64,000 nucleotides of DNA from an uncultured Eubacteriales bacterium (GCA_905207625.1 CAJLLT010000007.1:1-64000), one strand, 5' to 3'. Positions 8,408 to 17,802 are shown, counted from the stretch's first letter. The notes: generated by a model from the letters alone, not told the origin. Program-made: numbers and translations.

Positions 8408-9488
8408 AAAAGTCAGGCTGCACCTGCTCTTCCTCAACTGTTTCCGATACCGCCAGAGGGACGGCGCATACATCCCGGTTATTGCACTGAACGGTAACAT
8501 TTCCGACACACTCACCTGCTTTGAGCGGCGCAAAAAGGTAAGGAACGGTGTCAATACGGTATCCGTAATTCACATCAATTCCTTCAAAGAGAATAATATA
8601 TATTGGCTCTGTATTGATCAGCCTGACCTGCCCCTCATGGGAACCGAGGACCGGAGCCTGTATCCCGAATTCCCCAGTGTCGTACATTTTTACACGGCTT
8701 ACGAAACCGAAACATTCTTCAAACAGCCGTGCGTGGTCGTCCCAGTCATTTGGATCACAAAGCGTCACGGTAACCAGCGTCACCCCGTCTTTCTGGGCAA
8801 AGCATACAAGGCATCTTCCCGCTTCCTTTGTAAATCCGGTTTTTCCTCCGACACAGTATTCATATGACCGGAGAAGTTTGTTTGAGTTTTTAATAACCAG
8901 CCCGTGATAACCCTTGAGCGCATGTTTCTCGGACCCGACGATTTGTCTGAATGTCGGATTTTTCCATGCCTCAGAGGCAATTGTCGCAAGGTCTGACGCC
9001 GTCGTGTAATGATCCGGATCAGGCATACCGTGAGGATTCACGAAATGAGTGTTTTCGCACCCGAGCTGAGAAGCTTTACGGTTCATAAGTCCCACAAATT
9101 TTTCCAGGCTTCCGGCAACTCCGTTTGCGATTGTCTCTGCCGCATCATTGGCACTTTTCAGCATCAGCATATAAAGAAGATCTTCCAGTGGGATTTTTTC
9201 GCCTTCGAGCAATCCGAGCTGGGATCCTCCCACAGTTGCCGCCTGAGCAGTGACGGTGTAAACGTCTGTGAGTGAAGCATTTTCAATAGCGATCAAAGCC
9301 GTCATTATTTTTGTAGTACTTGCCATCGGACGGGTCCGGGACTCATCTTTACGGTATAGAACAGTCCCGGTATACACCTCTGCCACAATGGCGGATTTTG
9401 CCGAAATCTCGGACTTTTCCCCGCCGGTAACCACGACTGAAAGTAATACAGAAAGCAAAATACATGCCGTGCAAACAGTTCTTTTCAT
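8358..9488 (-). CDS. D-alanyl-D-alanine carboxypeptidase (DacF/PBP5 type)
   Basis: The 376-residue penicillin-binding protein has a signal peptide (residues 1-22) and all three active-site motifs: SxxK (S57-T-T-K60), SAN (112-114) and KTG (216-218). A C-terminal beta-rich domain and a final hydrophobic/basic helix (FFSLFLLRLKRLF) probably attach it to the membrane. It trims the terminal D-Ala from peptidoglycan stem peptides. It lies 63 nt behind manA on the same strand. The intergenic region can pair CCTCCG with the CGGAGG of its ribosome binding site over a long loop, which is weak evidence of control. Its last 50 bases overlap the convergent glycosyltransferase gene. Confidence 0.95.
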   Translation of the reverse strand: MKRTVCTACILLSVLLSVVVTGGEKSEISAKSAIVAEVYTGTVLYRKDESRTRPMASTTKIMTALIAIENASLTDVYTVTAQAATVGGSQLGLLEGEKIPLEDLLYMLMLKSANDAAETIANGVAGSLEKFVGLMNRKASQLGCENTHFVNPHGMPDPDHYTTASDLATIASEAWKNPTFRQIVGSEKHALKGYHGLVIKNSNKLLRSYEYCVGGKTGFTKEAGRCLVCFAQKDGVTLVTVTLCDPNDWDDHARLFEECFGFVSRVKMYDTGEFGIQAPVLGSHEGQVRLINTEPIYIILFEGIDVNYGYRIDTVPYLFAPLKAGECVGNVTVQCNNRDVCAVPLAVSETVEEEQVQPDFFSLFLLRLKRLFSLVV

Positions 9489-9551
9489 TTTTCCCTCCGT
9501 TGATTTCTTCGTTTTATGATATGATACCTTCGGAGGTTTTATTATTACTGT

Positions 9552-10460
9552 TTACCTGGGAACCGCCAGAAGAAGATCCATATTACCCGATATAACGGTG
9601 TCAGTTCCTGCCGGAATGAAAAAGGTAGCTCCCGGAGGCGCACCCATACCGTCTATAATTCCGCGACCACGGAGAACGGTAACGGACATAAAAGCTTCCG
9701 GATCGGTTGAGATCAAAGCCTTTTCCGATACGGAAAAACGCCCGACACGGAAGTTGTCGCAGGTGCAGAGGGTAAACTTTTCTTTCCTGACATCGTCACG
9801 TATGATCTCGGGAACGGTCACTGTTTTATCCGCGCACTCAATACCCTCACTGAGATTCAGAGGTCTTCCCCTTCCGTAGTCGTAAACACGGTAGGTCGTG
9901 TCACTGTTCTGCTGTATCTCTGCAAGTAGTATGCCCTTGCCTATGGCATGCAGAGTCCCTGCTTTTATGAGTATGCCGTCTCCGGGCTTTACCATGATTC
10001 TGTTCAGCATTCCGGTAATCGTTCCGTTTGCGGCAGCCCTGCTCAATTCCGTTGCGGTTACATTCCTGTTAAGTCCGCAAAGGATTTCTGCCCCGGGTTC
10101 AGCATGAATAATATACCACATTTCAGTCTTTGCCTCCGTTCCCGGGTGCGAGGAGGCGTAGCTGTCCGTCGGATGTACCTGAACGGAAAGATCCTGTCCT
10201 GCATCAAGGATCTTGACAAGCAGCGGAAATCTTTTCCCGGAAAACTTCGTTCCCACCGCATCAGGCTCTGCCTGCAATGCCTGCTGAAGAGTCTTTCCGC
10301 CGTATGCTCCGTTATCAATAAGGCAGCAGCCTGCTGGATTACACGATAATTCCCAGCTTTCGCCGGTCTTTTTCGGGCAGTTTTTGCTGTAAAGACGGTT
10401 CAATCCGTTTCCCGCCCAGAGTGTGGTTTTGAATGATGGGATGAGCCTGACAACGTCCAT
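9552..10460 (-). CDS. manA: Mannose-6-phosphate isomerase, class I
   Basis: The 302-residue cupin enzyme interconverts mannose 6-phosphate and fructose 6-phosphate. Zinc-site residues are visible: Q94 and H96 in QVHPTD, E113 in TEMWYI, and H171 in GTLHAIG. The length fits the short Firmicutes form. The start at 10460 is supported by GAGGTGA six bases upstream; the reading frame stays open for 158 further codons but nothing there looks coding. A consensus promoter lies at 10479-10507. It is divergent from the beta-lactamase-like gene and upstream of dacF. Confidence 0.93.
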   Translation of the reverse strand: MDVVRLIPSFKTTLWAGNGLNRLYSKNCPKKTGESWELSCNPAGCCLIDNGAYGGKTLQQALQAEPDAVGTKFSGKRFPLLVKILDAGQDLSVQVHPTDSYASSHPGTEAKTEMWYIIHAEPGAEILCGLNRNVTATELSRAAANGTITGMLNRIMVKPGDGILIKAGTLHAIGKGILLAEIQQNSDTTYRVYDYGRGRPLNLSEGIECADKTVTVPEIIRDDVRKEKFTLCTCDNFRVGRFSVSEKALISTDPEAFMSVTVLRGRGIIDGMGAPPGATFFIPAGTDTVISGNMDLLLAVPR

Positions 10461-10478
10461 ATTATTCACCTCATATGA

Positions 10479-10507
10479 ATTATACAACATAATTACGATT
10501 TTTTCAA
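10479..10507 (-). promoter_or_regulatory. Sigma-A promoter of manA
   Basis: Minus strand TTGAAA, 17-bp spacer, TATAAT, ending 19 bases before the manA start codon. Confidence 0.75.
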
Positions 10508-10524
10508 GTATTTGCGGAGGTGCC

Positions 10525-12273
10525 ATGAATTTCACAATACTTAACAAGACCCTGGACCTTACAAAACGTGTTTTTGACAAAAACACGGCAACAGACCCGA
10601 TAATACCTTTTGTTGCCCAGAAGCCCAAGTGTCCCACAGGAAAAGTTGTAAATCCTCTTCCAAGATGCATGCCGGAAAAAGAAGGGATATCCTCACGATA
10701 TATTGCATCATTCCTGCGTGAACTGAAGGACGACAATAGCATAGATATGCATGATGTCATAATCATCCGAAACGGAAAGATCCTTTGTGAATGCGCCTTC
10801 GGTCTGCAGGATCTCACGGTATGGAAGACGACGTTTTCAGCCTGTAAAAGTATAACATCCCTTGCAATAGGAATGCTTGTGGACGACGGACTGCTCAGCG
10901 TCACGGATAAGATGTCCAGACTTTTTGACGACAAAATGCAGCCCCTTTCTTATGTCACAATGAAAGACCTTACAGTCAGGGATGTTCTTACCATGACCAG
11001 CGGCGTGGTTTTCAATGAAGCCACCTGTATGACCGAAACGGACTGGTCAAAGGGATTCATGAATTCAATAGTCATAGGTGAGATGTCCAAGACTTTCAAC
11101 TATAACAGTCTTAACACATACATGCTTGCGGTGTTAGTCAAACGGCTCACGGGGAAAACAATGTCGGAATTTCTTTCCGAAAGGCTGTTTACCCCCCTTG
11201 GAATCACCGAATATTTCTGGGAAAAGTCCCCCGAAGGTGTGGAAAAAGGAGGCTGGGGACTGTACATCAAACCCGAAGATGAAGCAAAGATCGGTATAAT
11301 GATCCTCCAGAAGGGTGTATGGAACGGAACCAGAATCGTATCCGAAAAGTGGATCGAGGACGCCACGGCAAGGCAGGTCCAGGCCCCCAAGGACTACGGT
11401 GTATTCGACTACGGATATCAGATATGGTCCGGCAGATATGAGAATTCATTCCTCTTCAACGGCATGTTGGGGCAAAATCTTTTAGGTTTCAAGGATTCGG
11501 GAATACTCATCGTCTCCAACGCCGGAAACGAAGAGCTTTTCCAGCAAAGCAATTATTTTAATATCGTACGGAAATACTTTGCAAAATCATTCGGCTTCTC
11601 GATAGATGAGGATCTTTCCGGCTATGAAGATATGCTCCGCACGGTAAGAAGCATGTCGTACTATCCTCAGTGTCACCACAGGCGGACCTTCCGCGATCTT
11701 TTTACAAAAAAGACGGCGGAATTGCCGCAGGAACATGTTCTGACCCTGAACAGAATATGGAAAACACAAAGCTCCGGCTTTTCCGTCGGACTTATGCCCG
11801 TACTCTGGCAGATGGTAACAAACAACTATACAAAAGGACTGAAATCAATATCCTTTGCCGTTGCCGACGGGACGTACTATATGAACTACCGGGAAAATGA
11901 CTGCAGTTTTTCAGTTCCGGTCGGACTTTCCGCCCCGGAAAGATTCAGCCTGACTTTCCACGGAGAAACCTATGAATGTGCCAGTATCGGAACCTTCAGC
12001 AAAGACGAGGACGGGAATACGGTGCTTAAGGTAAATATTGCCTTTCTTGAAATACCCTGTACCCGTAAAATAAAGATATATTTCAAGCCTGATCATATCC
12101 TGTATAAGAGCGTTGAATCACCCGGTGCCGATTTTATAGTTCAGAACGTGCTTGAAAGAAAACAAGCGGCAAAAGGAAACAAAATGATAGCCCCATTCCT
12201 GTCAAGGCTTGAAGACGATTATCTTGAGTACAAGATAAGAAGTGTTTTTGAGCCTGAAATAAAACTTTTCTGA
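10525..12273 (+). CDS. Serine beta-lactamase-like hydrolase
   Basis: The 582-residue protein has a class C beta-lactamase fold domain at about residues 45-370, with the nucleophile motif S105-A-C-K108 and a YNS motif at 193-195. The C-terminal 200 residues are a beta-rich domain with no recognised motif. There is no clear signal peptide, unlike most penicillin-binding relatives, so it may be cytoplasmic or non-classically exported. Related proteins are esterases, peptidases or carboxypeptidases; the substrate cannot be predicted. The start at 10525 follows GGAGG; an earlier in-frame start would overlap the manA coding start. It is followed 48 nt later by the CotF-like gene. Confidence 0.9.
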   Translation: MNFTILNKTLDLTKRVFDKNTATDPIIPFVAQKPKCPTGKVVNPLPRCMPEKEGISSRYIASFLRELKDDNSIDMHDVIIIRNGKILCECAFGLQDLTVWKTTFSACKSITSLAIGMLVDDGLLSVTDKMSRLFDDKMQPLSYVTMKDLTVRDVLTMTSGVVFNEATCMTETDWSKGFMNSIVIGEMSKTFNYNSLNTYMLAVLVKRLTGKTMSEFLSERLFTPLGITEYFWEKSPEGVEKGGWGLYIKPEDEAKIGIMILQKGVWNGTRIVSEKWIEDATARQVQAPKDYGVFDYGYQIWSGRYENSFLFNGMLGQNLLGFKDSGILIVSNAGNEELFQQSNYFNIVRKYFAKSFGFSIDEDLSGYEDMLRTVRSMSYYPQCHHRRTFRDLFTKKTAELPQEHVLTLNRIWKTQSSGFSVGLMPVLWQMVTNNYTKGLKSISFAVADGTYYMNYRENDCSFSVPVGLSAPERFSLTFHGETYECASIGTFSKDEDGNTVLKVNIAFLEIPCTRKIKIYFKPDHILYKSVESPGADFIVQNVLERKQAAKGNKMIAPFLSRLEDDYLEYKIRSVFEPEIKLF

Positions 12274-12321
12274 ATGAATATTTTTCGTCTCAGGTGGAAA
12301 AATGATCCTGAGGTGATAAAT

Positions 12322-12768
12322 ATGCTTACACAAAAAGAAAATGAACTGATCAAAGACCTTAAGGATCAGGAAAAACTCTGTATCGAAAAGTACACCAAGC
12401 AGGCAGCTGCCGCCGTTGACGGTCAGCTGAAAAACCTTTTCACTCAGATCGCCCAGGTCGAGCAGGGACATCTGAACACCCTTGATAAGATTACCGACGG
12501 TTCGCCTCTCCCCTCTTTTTCCGGCAGTCAGCCCCAGCCGACATTCACCGCCGTCTACACCGCCGCTTCAACTCCGGATAAAGAGACCGACTGCTACCTC
12601 TGTTCGGATATGCTCGCAACGGAAAAACACGCTTCTCATCTTTATGATACCTGTATTTTTGAGTTCAAGGATGAGAATCTCCGTAACGCCCTGAATCACA
12701 TACAGAAGGAAGAACAGGGACACGGCAAAATGATTTACGACTATATGAGCACAAACTCCATGTATTAA
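12322..12768 (+). CDS. CotF-like spore coat / ferritin-like helical protein
   Basis: The 148-residue protein is largely helical, with a Coat F-like region at about residues 80-145 (LCSDMLATEKHASHLYD, then KEEQGHGKMIYDYM) and a similar helix pair in the first half (KDQEKLCIEKYTKQA, QVEQGHL). The repeated E..H spacing resembles ferritin-like folds. Proteins of this family are spore coat or stress-associated proteins. The start at 12322 was chosen because GAGGTGA lies six bases upstream; an in-frame ATG 16 codons earlier has no site. CTCAGG at 12289-12294 can pair with CCTGAG at 12307-12312, partly covering that site. Confidence 0.85.
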   Translation: MLTQKENELIKDLKDQEKLCIEKYTKQAAAAVDGQLKNLFTQIAQVEQGHLNTLDKITDGSPLPSFSGSQPQPTFTAVYTAASTPDKETDCYLCSDMLATEKHASHLYDTCIFEFKDENLRNALNHIQKEEQGHGKMIYDYMSTNSMY

Positions 12769-12777
12769 ACAAAGCAA

Positions 12778-12804
12778 TTCGCCGCCCGGTCTCCGGGCGG
12801 CGAA
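12778..12804. terminator. Bidirectional terminator hairpin
   Basis: A perfect 12-bp stem TTCGCCGCCCGG/CCGGGCGGCGAA with loop TCT lies between the convergent CotF-like and oadA genes. The following T-tracts are poor on both sides. Confidence 0.7.
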
Positions 12805-12827
12805 ATCATTATTGTACAGAAATCATA

Positions 12828-14231
12828 TCAAACGGGATGAATAAGATTTTCCTTATCGGAATGGGTATTATCCACACCGTATTTTGCGCTCTGGCGTGCC
12901 TTGAAGAACTTCATAGCCACCTGTTCAAACAGCGCGTAGCTGAGTACATCTTCCTCCTGCTCAATGTACGGGCGGACTTCACCGTTTTTGAGAGTTTCAA
13001 GCTCAGGCTTAAGAAGATCTGCGGGGCGGCAGGTTATGGGCTTTTCGTCACCGATAATTTTTTTGATAAACTCAGGAGAGATCTTGACCGGAGTCTTACC
13101 GTATTCTCCACGGACAAGGCCTTTGAACTCCTTGGAGATATTCTTGTAACGGCCGAAAAGGACGTTGAACACAGCCTGTGTACCGACTATCTGAGAAGTG
13201 GGAGTAACAAGAGGCGGATAACCGGCATCCGCACGGACACGGGGAACCTCCTGGAGCACTTCATCAAATTTGTCTTCAGCACCGGCCTGTTTAAGCTGGG
13301 AAACAAGATTGGAAAGCATTCCTCCGGGAACCTGATAAAGTATAGTATTGACGTTGACATCAAGGACCTTCGGATTGAGCAGCCCCGATTCAAGATACTT
13401 GGTACGGATAGGTGCAAAATAGTTTCTTACGGCATTGAGCTTTTCCAGATCAAGTCCGGTATCCCACGGAGTGCCTCTGAAGGCCTCGACAGTGGGCTCG
13501 GTTGCCGGCTGGCTCGTTCCCTGAGAAAGAGGAGAAATGGCGGTATCAACTATATCACAACCGGCTTCTACAGCCTTGAGCAATGTCATCTGAGCAAGAC
13601 CGGCGGTACAGTGGGTGTGCAGTTCGATCGGCAATTTAACATTTTCCTTAAGCGCCGTAACAAGCTCAAAGGCGGTATAAGGAGTCAGAAGTCCAGCCAT
13701 ATCCTTGATGCAAATTGAGTTTGCGCCTCTGTTTTCCATTTCCTTCGCGAAATCCACAAAGGTCTGAACCGTGTGAACCGGGCTTGTAGTGTAGCTGAAT
13801 GCGGCCTGAACATGACCGCCTTCTTTTATGGTGGCTTTGACGGCGGTATCAAGATTTCTCACGTCGTTCAGAGCATCGAATATACGGATAATATCAATAC
13901 CGTTGGCAAGAGATTTCTGGACAAAGTATTCCACGACATCGTCCGCATAATGACGGTAACCGAGGATATTCTGACCTCTGAAAAGCATCTGCAGTTTTGT
14001 GTTTTTCACACCGGCACGGATCTTTCTGAGTCTGTCCCACGGGTCTTCATTGAGAAATCTCAGGCATGCGTCAAATGTGGCACCGCCCCAGACCTCCAAA
14101 GCATTATATCCCACGGCGTCAAGCATCTCCAGGGACGGAAGGATCTCATCTATGGTCATTCTCGTGGCAATCAGAGACTGATGCGCGTCACGAAGAACAG
14201 TTTCCGTAATTTTAACGGGTTTTGTCTGCAT
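12828..14231 (-). CDS. oadA: Oxaloacetate decarboxylase alpha / transcarboxylase 5S-type subunit
   Basis: The 467-residue carboxyltransferase starts with the HMGL-like TIM-barrel motif LRDAHQSLIATRM (residues 13-25), has the metal-binding ELHTHCTAG near residue 205, and ends with the conserved carboxylase domain. It lacks the C-terminal biotinyl domain of classical OadA (about 590 residues), which is encoded separately at 15464-15817. It moves CO2 between oxaloacetate/pyruvate and carrier biotin. The start at 14231 is favoured because AAGGAG lies eight bases upstream; a GTG three codons earlier overlaps that site. It is the last gene of the five-gene decarboxylase operon. Confidence 0.93.
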   Translation of the reverse strand: MQTKPVKITETVLRDAHQSLIATRMTIDEILPSLEMLDAVGYNALEVWGGATFDACLRFLNEDPWDRLRKIRAGVKNTKLQMLFRGQNILGYRHYADDVVEYFVQKSLANGIDIIRIFDALNDVRNLDTAVKATIKEGGHVQAAFSYTTSPVHTVQTFVDFAKEMENRGANSICIKDMAGLLTPYTAFELVTALKENVKLPIELHTHCTAGLAQMTLLKAVEAGCDIVDTAISPLSQGTSQPATEPTVEAFRGTPWDTGLDLEKLNAVRNYFAPIRTKYLESGLLNPKVLDVNVNTILYQVPGGMLSNLVSQLKQAGAEDKFDEVLQEVPRVRADAGYPPLVTPTSQIVGTQAVFNVLFGRYKNISKEFKGLVRGEYGKTPVKISPEFIKKIIGDEKPITCRPADLLKPELETLKNGEVRPYIEQEEDVLSYALFEQVAMKFFKARQSAKYGVDNTHSDKENLIHPV

Positions 14232-14246
14232 CGGAATCACTCCTTA

Positions 14247-15425
14247 CTAATTAAACAGATTAAGGAATACACCTGCCGCAACCGCAGAACCGATAACACC
14301 TGCAACATTCGGTCCCATTGCATGCATGAGCAGGAAGTTTCCGGGTCTCTCCTTCTGTCCCACATCATTTGCCACACGGGCAGCCATGGGAACAGCAGAA
14401 ACGCCGGCAGCACCTATAAGAGGATTAACCTTTCCTCCGGTAAGCCAGTACATGAGCTTACCGAGAAGCACGCCGCCCGCAGTAGCAACACAAAACGCAA
14501 CAAGACCGAGACCTATGATCATAAGCGTCTGGGGTCTGAGCATATTCTCTGCGTTTGCGGTCGCACCGACGGTAACACCGAGCATAATGGTAATGATATT
14601 GCAAAGCTCATTCTGCGCGGTTTTGCTGAGTCGATCGGCAACACAGCACTCACGGAACAGATTTCCGAGCATCAGCATGCCTACAAGAGACGCTGAATCG
14701 GGAATTATCAGTATAATAATGGCGGCGGTAATTATGGGGAACAGTATTTTTTCGGTTTTGGATACGGGCCGGAGCTGTTCCATCACCGTAGCTCTTTCCT
14801 TTTTCGTGGTCAGAGCTTTCATTATCGGAGGCTGAATGACAGGAATGAGAGCCATGTACGAATATGCGGCAATGGCTATCGCACCCAGCAGATGCGGTGC
14901 AAGAGTCTTTGCGACAAGTATGGCTGTCGGACCGTCGGCACCGCCGATAATACCCGTTGCGGCAGCCTCCAGAGCGGTGAAACCGAAAAAGAGAGAAACA
15001 ACAAAAGTGAAGAAAATACCCAACTGAGCCGCAGCACCGAGCAATATGCTCTTGGGATTGGCGATCAGAGGTCCGAAATCAGTCATAGCACCTACGCCGA
15101 GGAATATCAGAGGCGGGAACACTCCGCATTTGACACCGAGGTATATCACGTCAAAAAGACCGCCATGAGACAGTATTTCGGCTATATCAAGATCCCCTGT
15201 CGGATTCGAGAAATACTCTGACGTGTGCATCAGTTCCGACAGCGGCAGATTCGCAAGAAGCATACCGAAGGCAATGGGAATAAGCAACAGCGGTTCAAAT
15301 TTGTGTCTTATAGCAAGATACAGGAAGAAGAACGCAAGAAGTATCATGACCCATTCGCCATGGTCAAACAAATGCGCGAATCCCGAGTTTTTCAGAAAAC
15401 CCGAAAACACTTCCAATACATTCAT
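14247..15425 (-). CDS. oadB: Na+-translocating decarboxylase beta subunit
   Basis: The 392-residue polytopic membrane protein is the sodium-pumping beta subunit shared by oxaloacetate, methylmalonyl-CoA and glutaconyl-CoA decarboxylases. Hallmarks are the conserved GIIGGADGPTAI segment (near residue 160), the Gly-rich GVGAMTDFGPLIANP segment, and the C-terminal GPNVAGVIGSAVAAG. It decarboxylates carboxybiotin and exports Na+. The start follows AAAGG. It is 38 nt downstream of the biotin carrier and 15 nt upstream of oadA. Confidence 0.95.
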   Translation of the reverse strand: MNVLEVFSGFLKNSGFAHLFDHGEWVMILLAFFFLYLAIRHKFEPLLLIPIAFGMLLANLPLSELMHTSEYFSNPTGDLDIAEILSHGGLFDVIYLGVKCGVFPPLIFLGVGAMTDFGPLIANPKSILLGAAAQLGIFFTFVVSLFFGFTALEAAATGIIGGADGPTAILVAKTLAPHLLGAIAIAAYSYMALIPVIQPPIMKALTTKKERATVMEQLRPVSKTEKILFPIITAAIIILIIPDSASLVGMLMLGNLFRECCVADRLSKTAQNELCNIITIMLGVTVGATANAENMLRPQTLMIIGLGLVAFCVATAGGVLLGKLMYWLTGGKVNPLIGAAGVSAVPMAARVANDVGQKERPGNFLLMHAMGPNVAGVIGSAVAAGVFLNLFN

Positions 15426-15463
15426 TGAATAGTTTTTCCTTTCTTAATATATCAGAACTGACC

Positions 15464-15817
15464 TTAAGAAAGGGAGATAAGAGGTGTACCGGTCTCAACG
15501 GTGGAGTTTGCGGAGACATGTACCTCGGCAACAACTGCATCTTCGGCGGCCTGAATATCATTTTCCATCTTCATGGCTTCAAGAACGCACAGCACATCGC
15601 CCTTTTTGACCTTGTCACCTTTTTTTACATTGACTTTAAGGATAGTACCGGGCATGGGACTGTTCACAGTCTTTGCTCCGGCCGCAGGTGCGGCAACAGG
15701 TTTAGACTCCGCGGCAGGGGCAGCGGCAACGGGCGCGGAAACCGCTCCGTCGGAAGAAACCTCCTCAACCTCTACTTCGTATGTAACACCGTCAACGGTT
15801 ATCTTGTACTTTTTCAT
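15464..15817 (-). CDS. Biotin carrier protein of the Na+-pumping decarboxylase
   Basis: The 117-residue protein has a short N-terminal domain, a flexible Ala/Pro-rich linker (about residues 24-50) and a C-terminal biotinyl domain. The biotinylation site is the EAMKMEN motif, with Lys83 as the acceptor. It shuttles CO2 between the soluble carboxyltransferases (genes on both sides) and the membrane beta subunit. Separate carriers of this type are named MmdC, GcdC or the 1.3S subunit of transcarboxylase depending on the substrate. Confidence 0.95.
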   Translation of the reverse strand: MKKYKITVDGVTYEVEVEEVSSDGAVSAPVAAAPAAESKPVAAPAAGAKTVNSPMPGTILKVNVKKGDKVKKGDVLCVLEAMKMENDIQAAEDAVVAEVHVSANSTVETGTPLISLS

Positions 15818-15832
15818 ATCAATTTCCTCCGG

Positions 15833-16198
15833 TTATATTCTTCTGAAAGAACGTATTCTGTATCTGGATGAAGCACCTTCATCGCCCTCATATGCGGCAA
15901 CCGCGGCGGCAAGAACTGCTATAAGCTTTGCCTGATCCGCGACGGCGGCAGTTGCTGCTACGGGCTGCTGAGTTATCTCGGGCTTTTTTTTGCGCTTATT
16001 GGGTATAGTATAAAAACACAGTTTGAACAAATCAAGGACAAGCATCAGCAAAAACAGGATCAGGAAGACCATGCCCATACCTATAGCTGAAATCGTAAGA
16101 CCGTAAACAAGTTTATCCCAGGCTCCCTCCGGAACTGTGGCGTAAACGTTTTCGGTAGCTTCGGCTACAGTCGCGAGAATTCTGAAACAAGGTATCAT
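15833..16198 (-). CDS. OadG-family decarboxylase gamma subunit
   Basis: The 121-residue protein has one membrane segment (about residues 32-58, GLTISAIGMGMVFLILFLLMLVL), a basic cytoplasmic stretch (NKRKKK) and an Ala-rich tail. This is the usual form of the gamma/delta subunit that holds the decarboxylase complex together. ATG at 16198 is preferred over GTG at 16204 because GGAGG lies seven bases before it. The start lies directly behind the stop of the carboxyltransferase gene, so translation is probably coupled. Confidence 0.88.
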   Translation of the reverse strand: MIPCFRILATVAEATENVYATVPEGAWDKLVYGLTISAIGMGMVFLILFLLMLVLDLFKLCFYTIPNKRKKKPEITQQPVAATAAVADQAKLIAVLAAAVAAYEGDEGASSRYRIRSFRRI

Positions 16199-16200
16199 AC

Positions 16201-17622
16201 TCACGCCTCCGTATCGATCTTGGCTGAAAGCATATCAAAGGAAGAAATGAGCAACTGACGGGTGGTCTGTATCTCTATGATATCATCCACATACCCGTGT
16301 TTCGCAGCCTCATAGGGAGACGCGATAGTGTTGCGGTATTGTGCAATAAGCTGTTCCCTCTCTTCCACGGGATCGGCATTTGTCTGCACTATTGTCTGCG
16401 CGGACATGAATACGGCACCGCTCTCTGCGGGAAGGCAGGCAATCTGTGCGGTGGGATAAGCAAGAACAAGGTCAGATCCTCCGGTTTTAGAGCACATGGA
16501 AACGTAACCTGCGCCGTAAGCCTTGCCTATTATCAAGGTTATCTTGGGAACTTCTGCATTTATAAAGGACAGCGGCTGAAGCACTATATCTTCAATATTC
16601 TCCTCTGGATCAGGATCATAGCCGTTTGTATCCACCAGCGACAAAAGAGAAATTCCGGCAAATTCGCAGAAGTCAATAAACTTTGCAGCCTTTTTTGCAG
16701 CAGCGGTATCAAGTATTCCGTTACGGACTTTCGGCTGATTGCCTATGACACCGACAGTGAAACCGCCGAGCTTTATTATGGCTGTAACAAGATTTCCGGC
16801 ACAACCGGAATACATTTCGAAAACCTTGCCTTCATCGGCAACAGACTTGATAACATCAAGCATATTGTAGCCGTCTTTCGCAATTATCTTCGATATTTCC
16901 GGAACGAGACGGTTAATGTCGTCAGCAGGCTTTGCGGGAGAGCAGACAAAGTTGATAAACTCCTTACAGCCCTTGACAGCCTCCCCTTCGGTCTTGCAGA
17001 CAAGGCTTGCAAGTCCTCTTTCATACGCTGCGGCGGCCGTTCCGGCTTTGCCGTCATTGAAACGGGCCCTTACCACGTCGGGAGATGAAAGGAATATTTC
17101 CGAATCCTTCAGAACGATGGTGTAGTCCGCAAGCGCGGGAAGGAAGGACATAGCTCCGGCACTGACGCCGAAAACTATGGAAATATGGAATATGGAACCC
17201 GCAACCTTATTGAATTTTTTGAGTATTTTTCCGTATCCCGACAAAGCGTCAACCCCTTCAAGGAGCCGGACACCGCAGGTGTCGATCATGGAAACTATGG
17301 GAGCATCGGCTTTCAGGGCCATCTCGGCAAGATTACAGATCTTTTTTGCGTTCATCTCGCTGATACTGCCTTTAAGCACGGACGGATCCTGAGCAAATGC
17401 AAACACAAGCACACCGTTTACGGAACCGTAACCGGTTACAACACCCTCAGCTGCGGCTTCGGCAACCCCGAATTCCGAGGGGCGCTGTTTTACAAAAGCA
17501 CCGATCTCAACAAAAGTACCTTCATCGAAAAGCATTGCAAGTCTTTTTCTCGCAGAACCGGAAGCGGTCTCTATGCTTTCACGAAGCTTCTTGAGAGCTG
17601 TTGTTTTGCCTTTTACATCCAT
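16201..17622 (-). CDS. Acyl-CoA carboxyltransferase (12S / MmdA-type) subunit
   Basis: The 473-residue protein has the two crotonase-like halves of biotin-dependent acyl-CoA carboxyltransferases, with SMIDTCGVRLLEG in the first and SLVDTNGYDPDPEENIE and KAYGAGYVSM in the second. Relatives are the alpha subunit of methylmalonyl-CoA decarboxylase, glutaconyl-CoA decarboxylase and the 12S subunit of transcarboxylase; the sequence alone does not fix the acyl-CoA. The start at 17622 has GGAGG seven bases upstream; an in-frame ATG 18 codons earlier has none. It heads the operon behind a near-perfect promoter. Confidence 0.93.
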   Translation of the reverse strand: MDVKGKTTALKKLRESIETASGSARKRLAMLFDEGTFVEIGAFVKQRPSEFGVAEAAAEGVVTGYGSVNGVLVFAFAQDPSVLKGSISEMNAKKICNLAEMALKADAPIVSMIDTCGVRLLEGVDALSGYGKILKKFNKVAGSIFHISIVFGVSAGAMSFLPALADYTIVLKDSEIFLSSPDVVRARFNDGKAGTAAAAYERGLASLVCKTEGEAVKGCKEFINFVCSPAKPADDINRLVPEISKIIAKDGYNMLDVIKSVADEGKVFEMYSGCAGNLVTAIIKLGGFTVGVIGNQPKVRNGILDTAAAKKAAKFIDFCEFAGISLLSLVDTNGYDPDPEENIEDIVLQPLSFINAEVPKITLIIGKAYGAGYVSMCSKTGGSDLVLAYPTAQIACLPAESGAVFMSAQTIVQTNADPVEEREQLIAQYRNTIASPYEAAKHGYVDDIIEIQTTRQLLISSFDMLSAKIDTEA

Positions 17623-17681
17623 ACAAGAAACCTCCAAATATCTCTTAATTCTTTCATTACATCCACTTAATGCCATTATAT

Positions 17682-17710
17682 ATTATACTATTTTCATCTG
17701 CTTCTGTCAA
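17682..17710 (-). promoter_or_regulatory. Sigma-A promoter of the decarboxylase operon
   Basis: Minus strand TTGACA, 17-bp spacer, TATAAT: full consensus, about 60 bases before the start codon of the carboxyltransferase gene. Confidence 0.85.
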
Positions 17711-17802
17711 GAGATTTTCCATCCGGTTTTTATTAAAAATATGTGACTTTGACTCCTGTATATCCACAGTTCCGTTATACAGGTCGGAATCGGATTTTTA
17801 CA

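Noticed and set aside
10461..10524. Plus-strand promoter for the beta-lactamase-like gene in the divergent gap
   Set aside because: No -35/-10 pair with acceptable spacing was found on the plus strand; only the manA promoter is convincing.
12837..13718. 293-codon open frame antisense to oadA
   Set aside because: oadA is well conserved over this region and the antisense protein resembles nothing.
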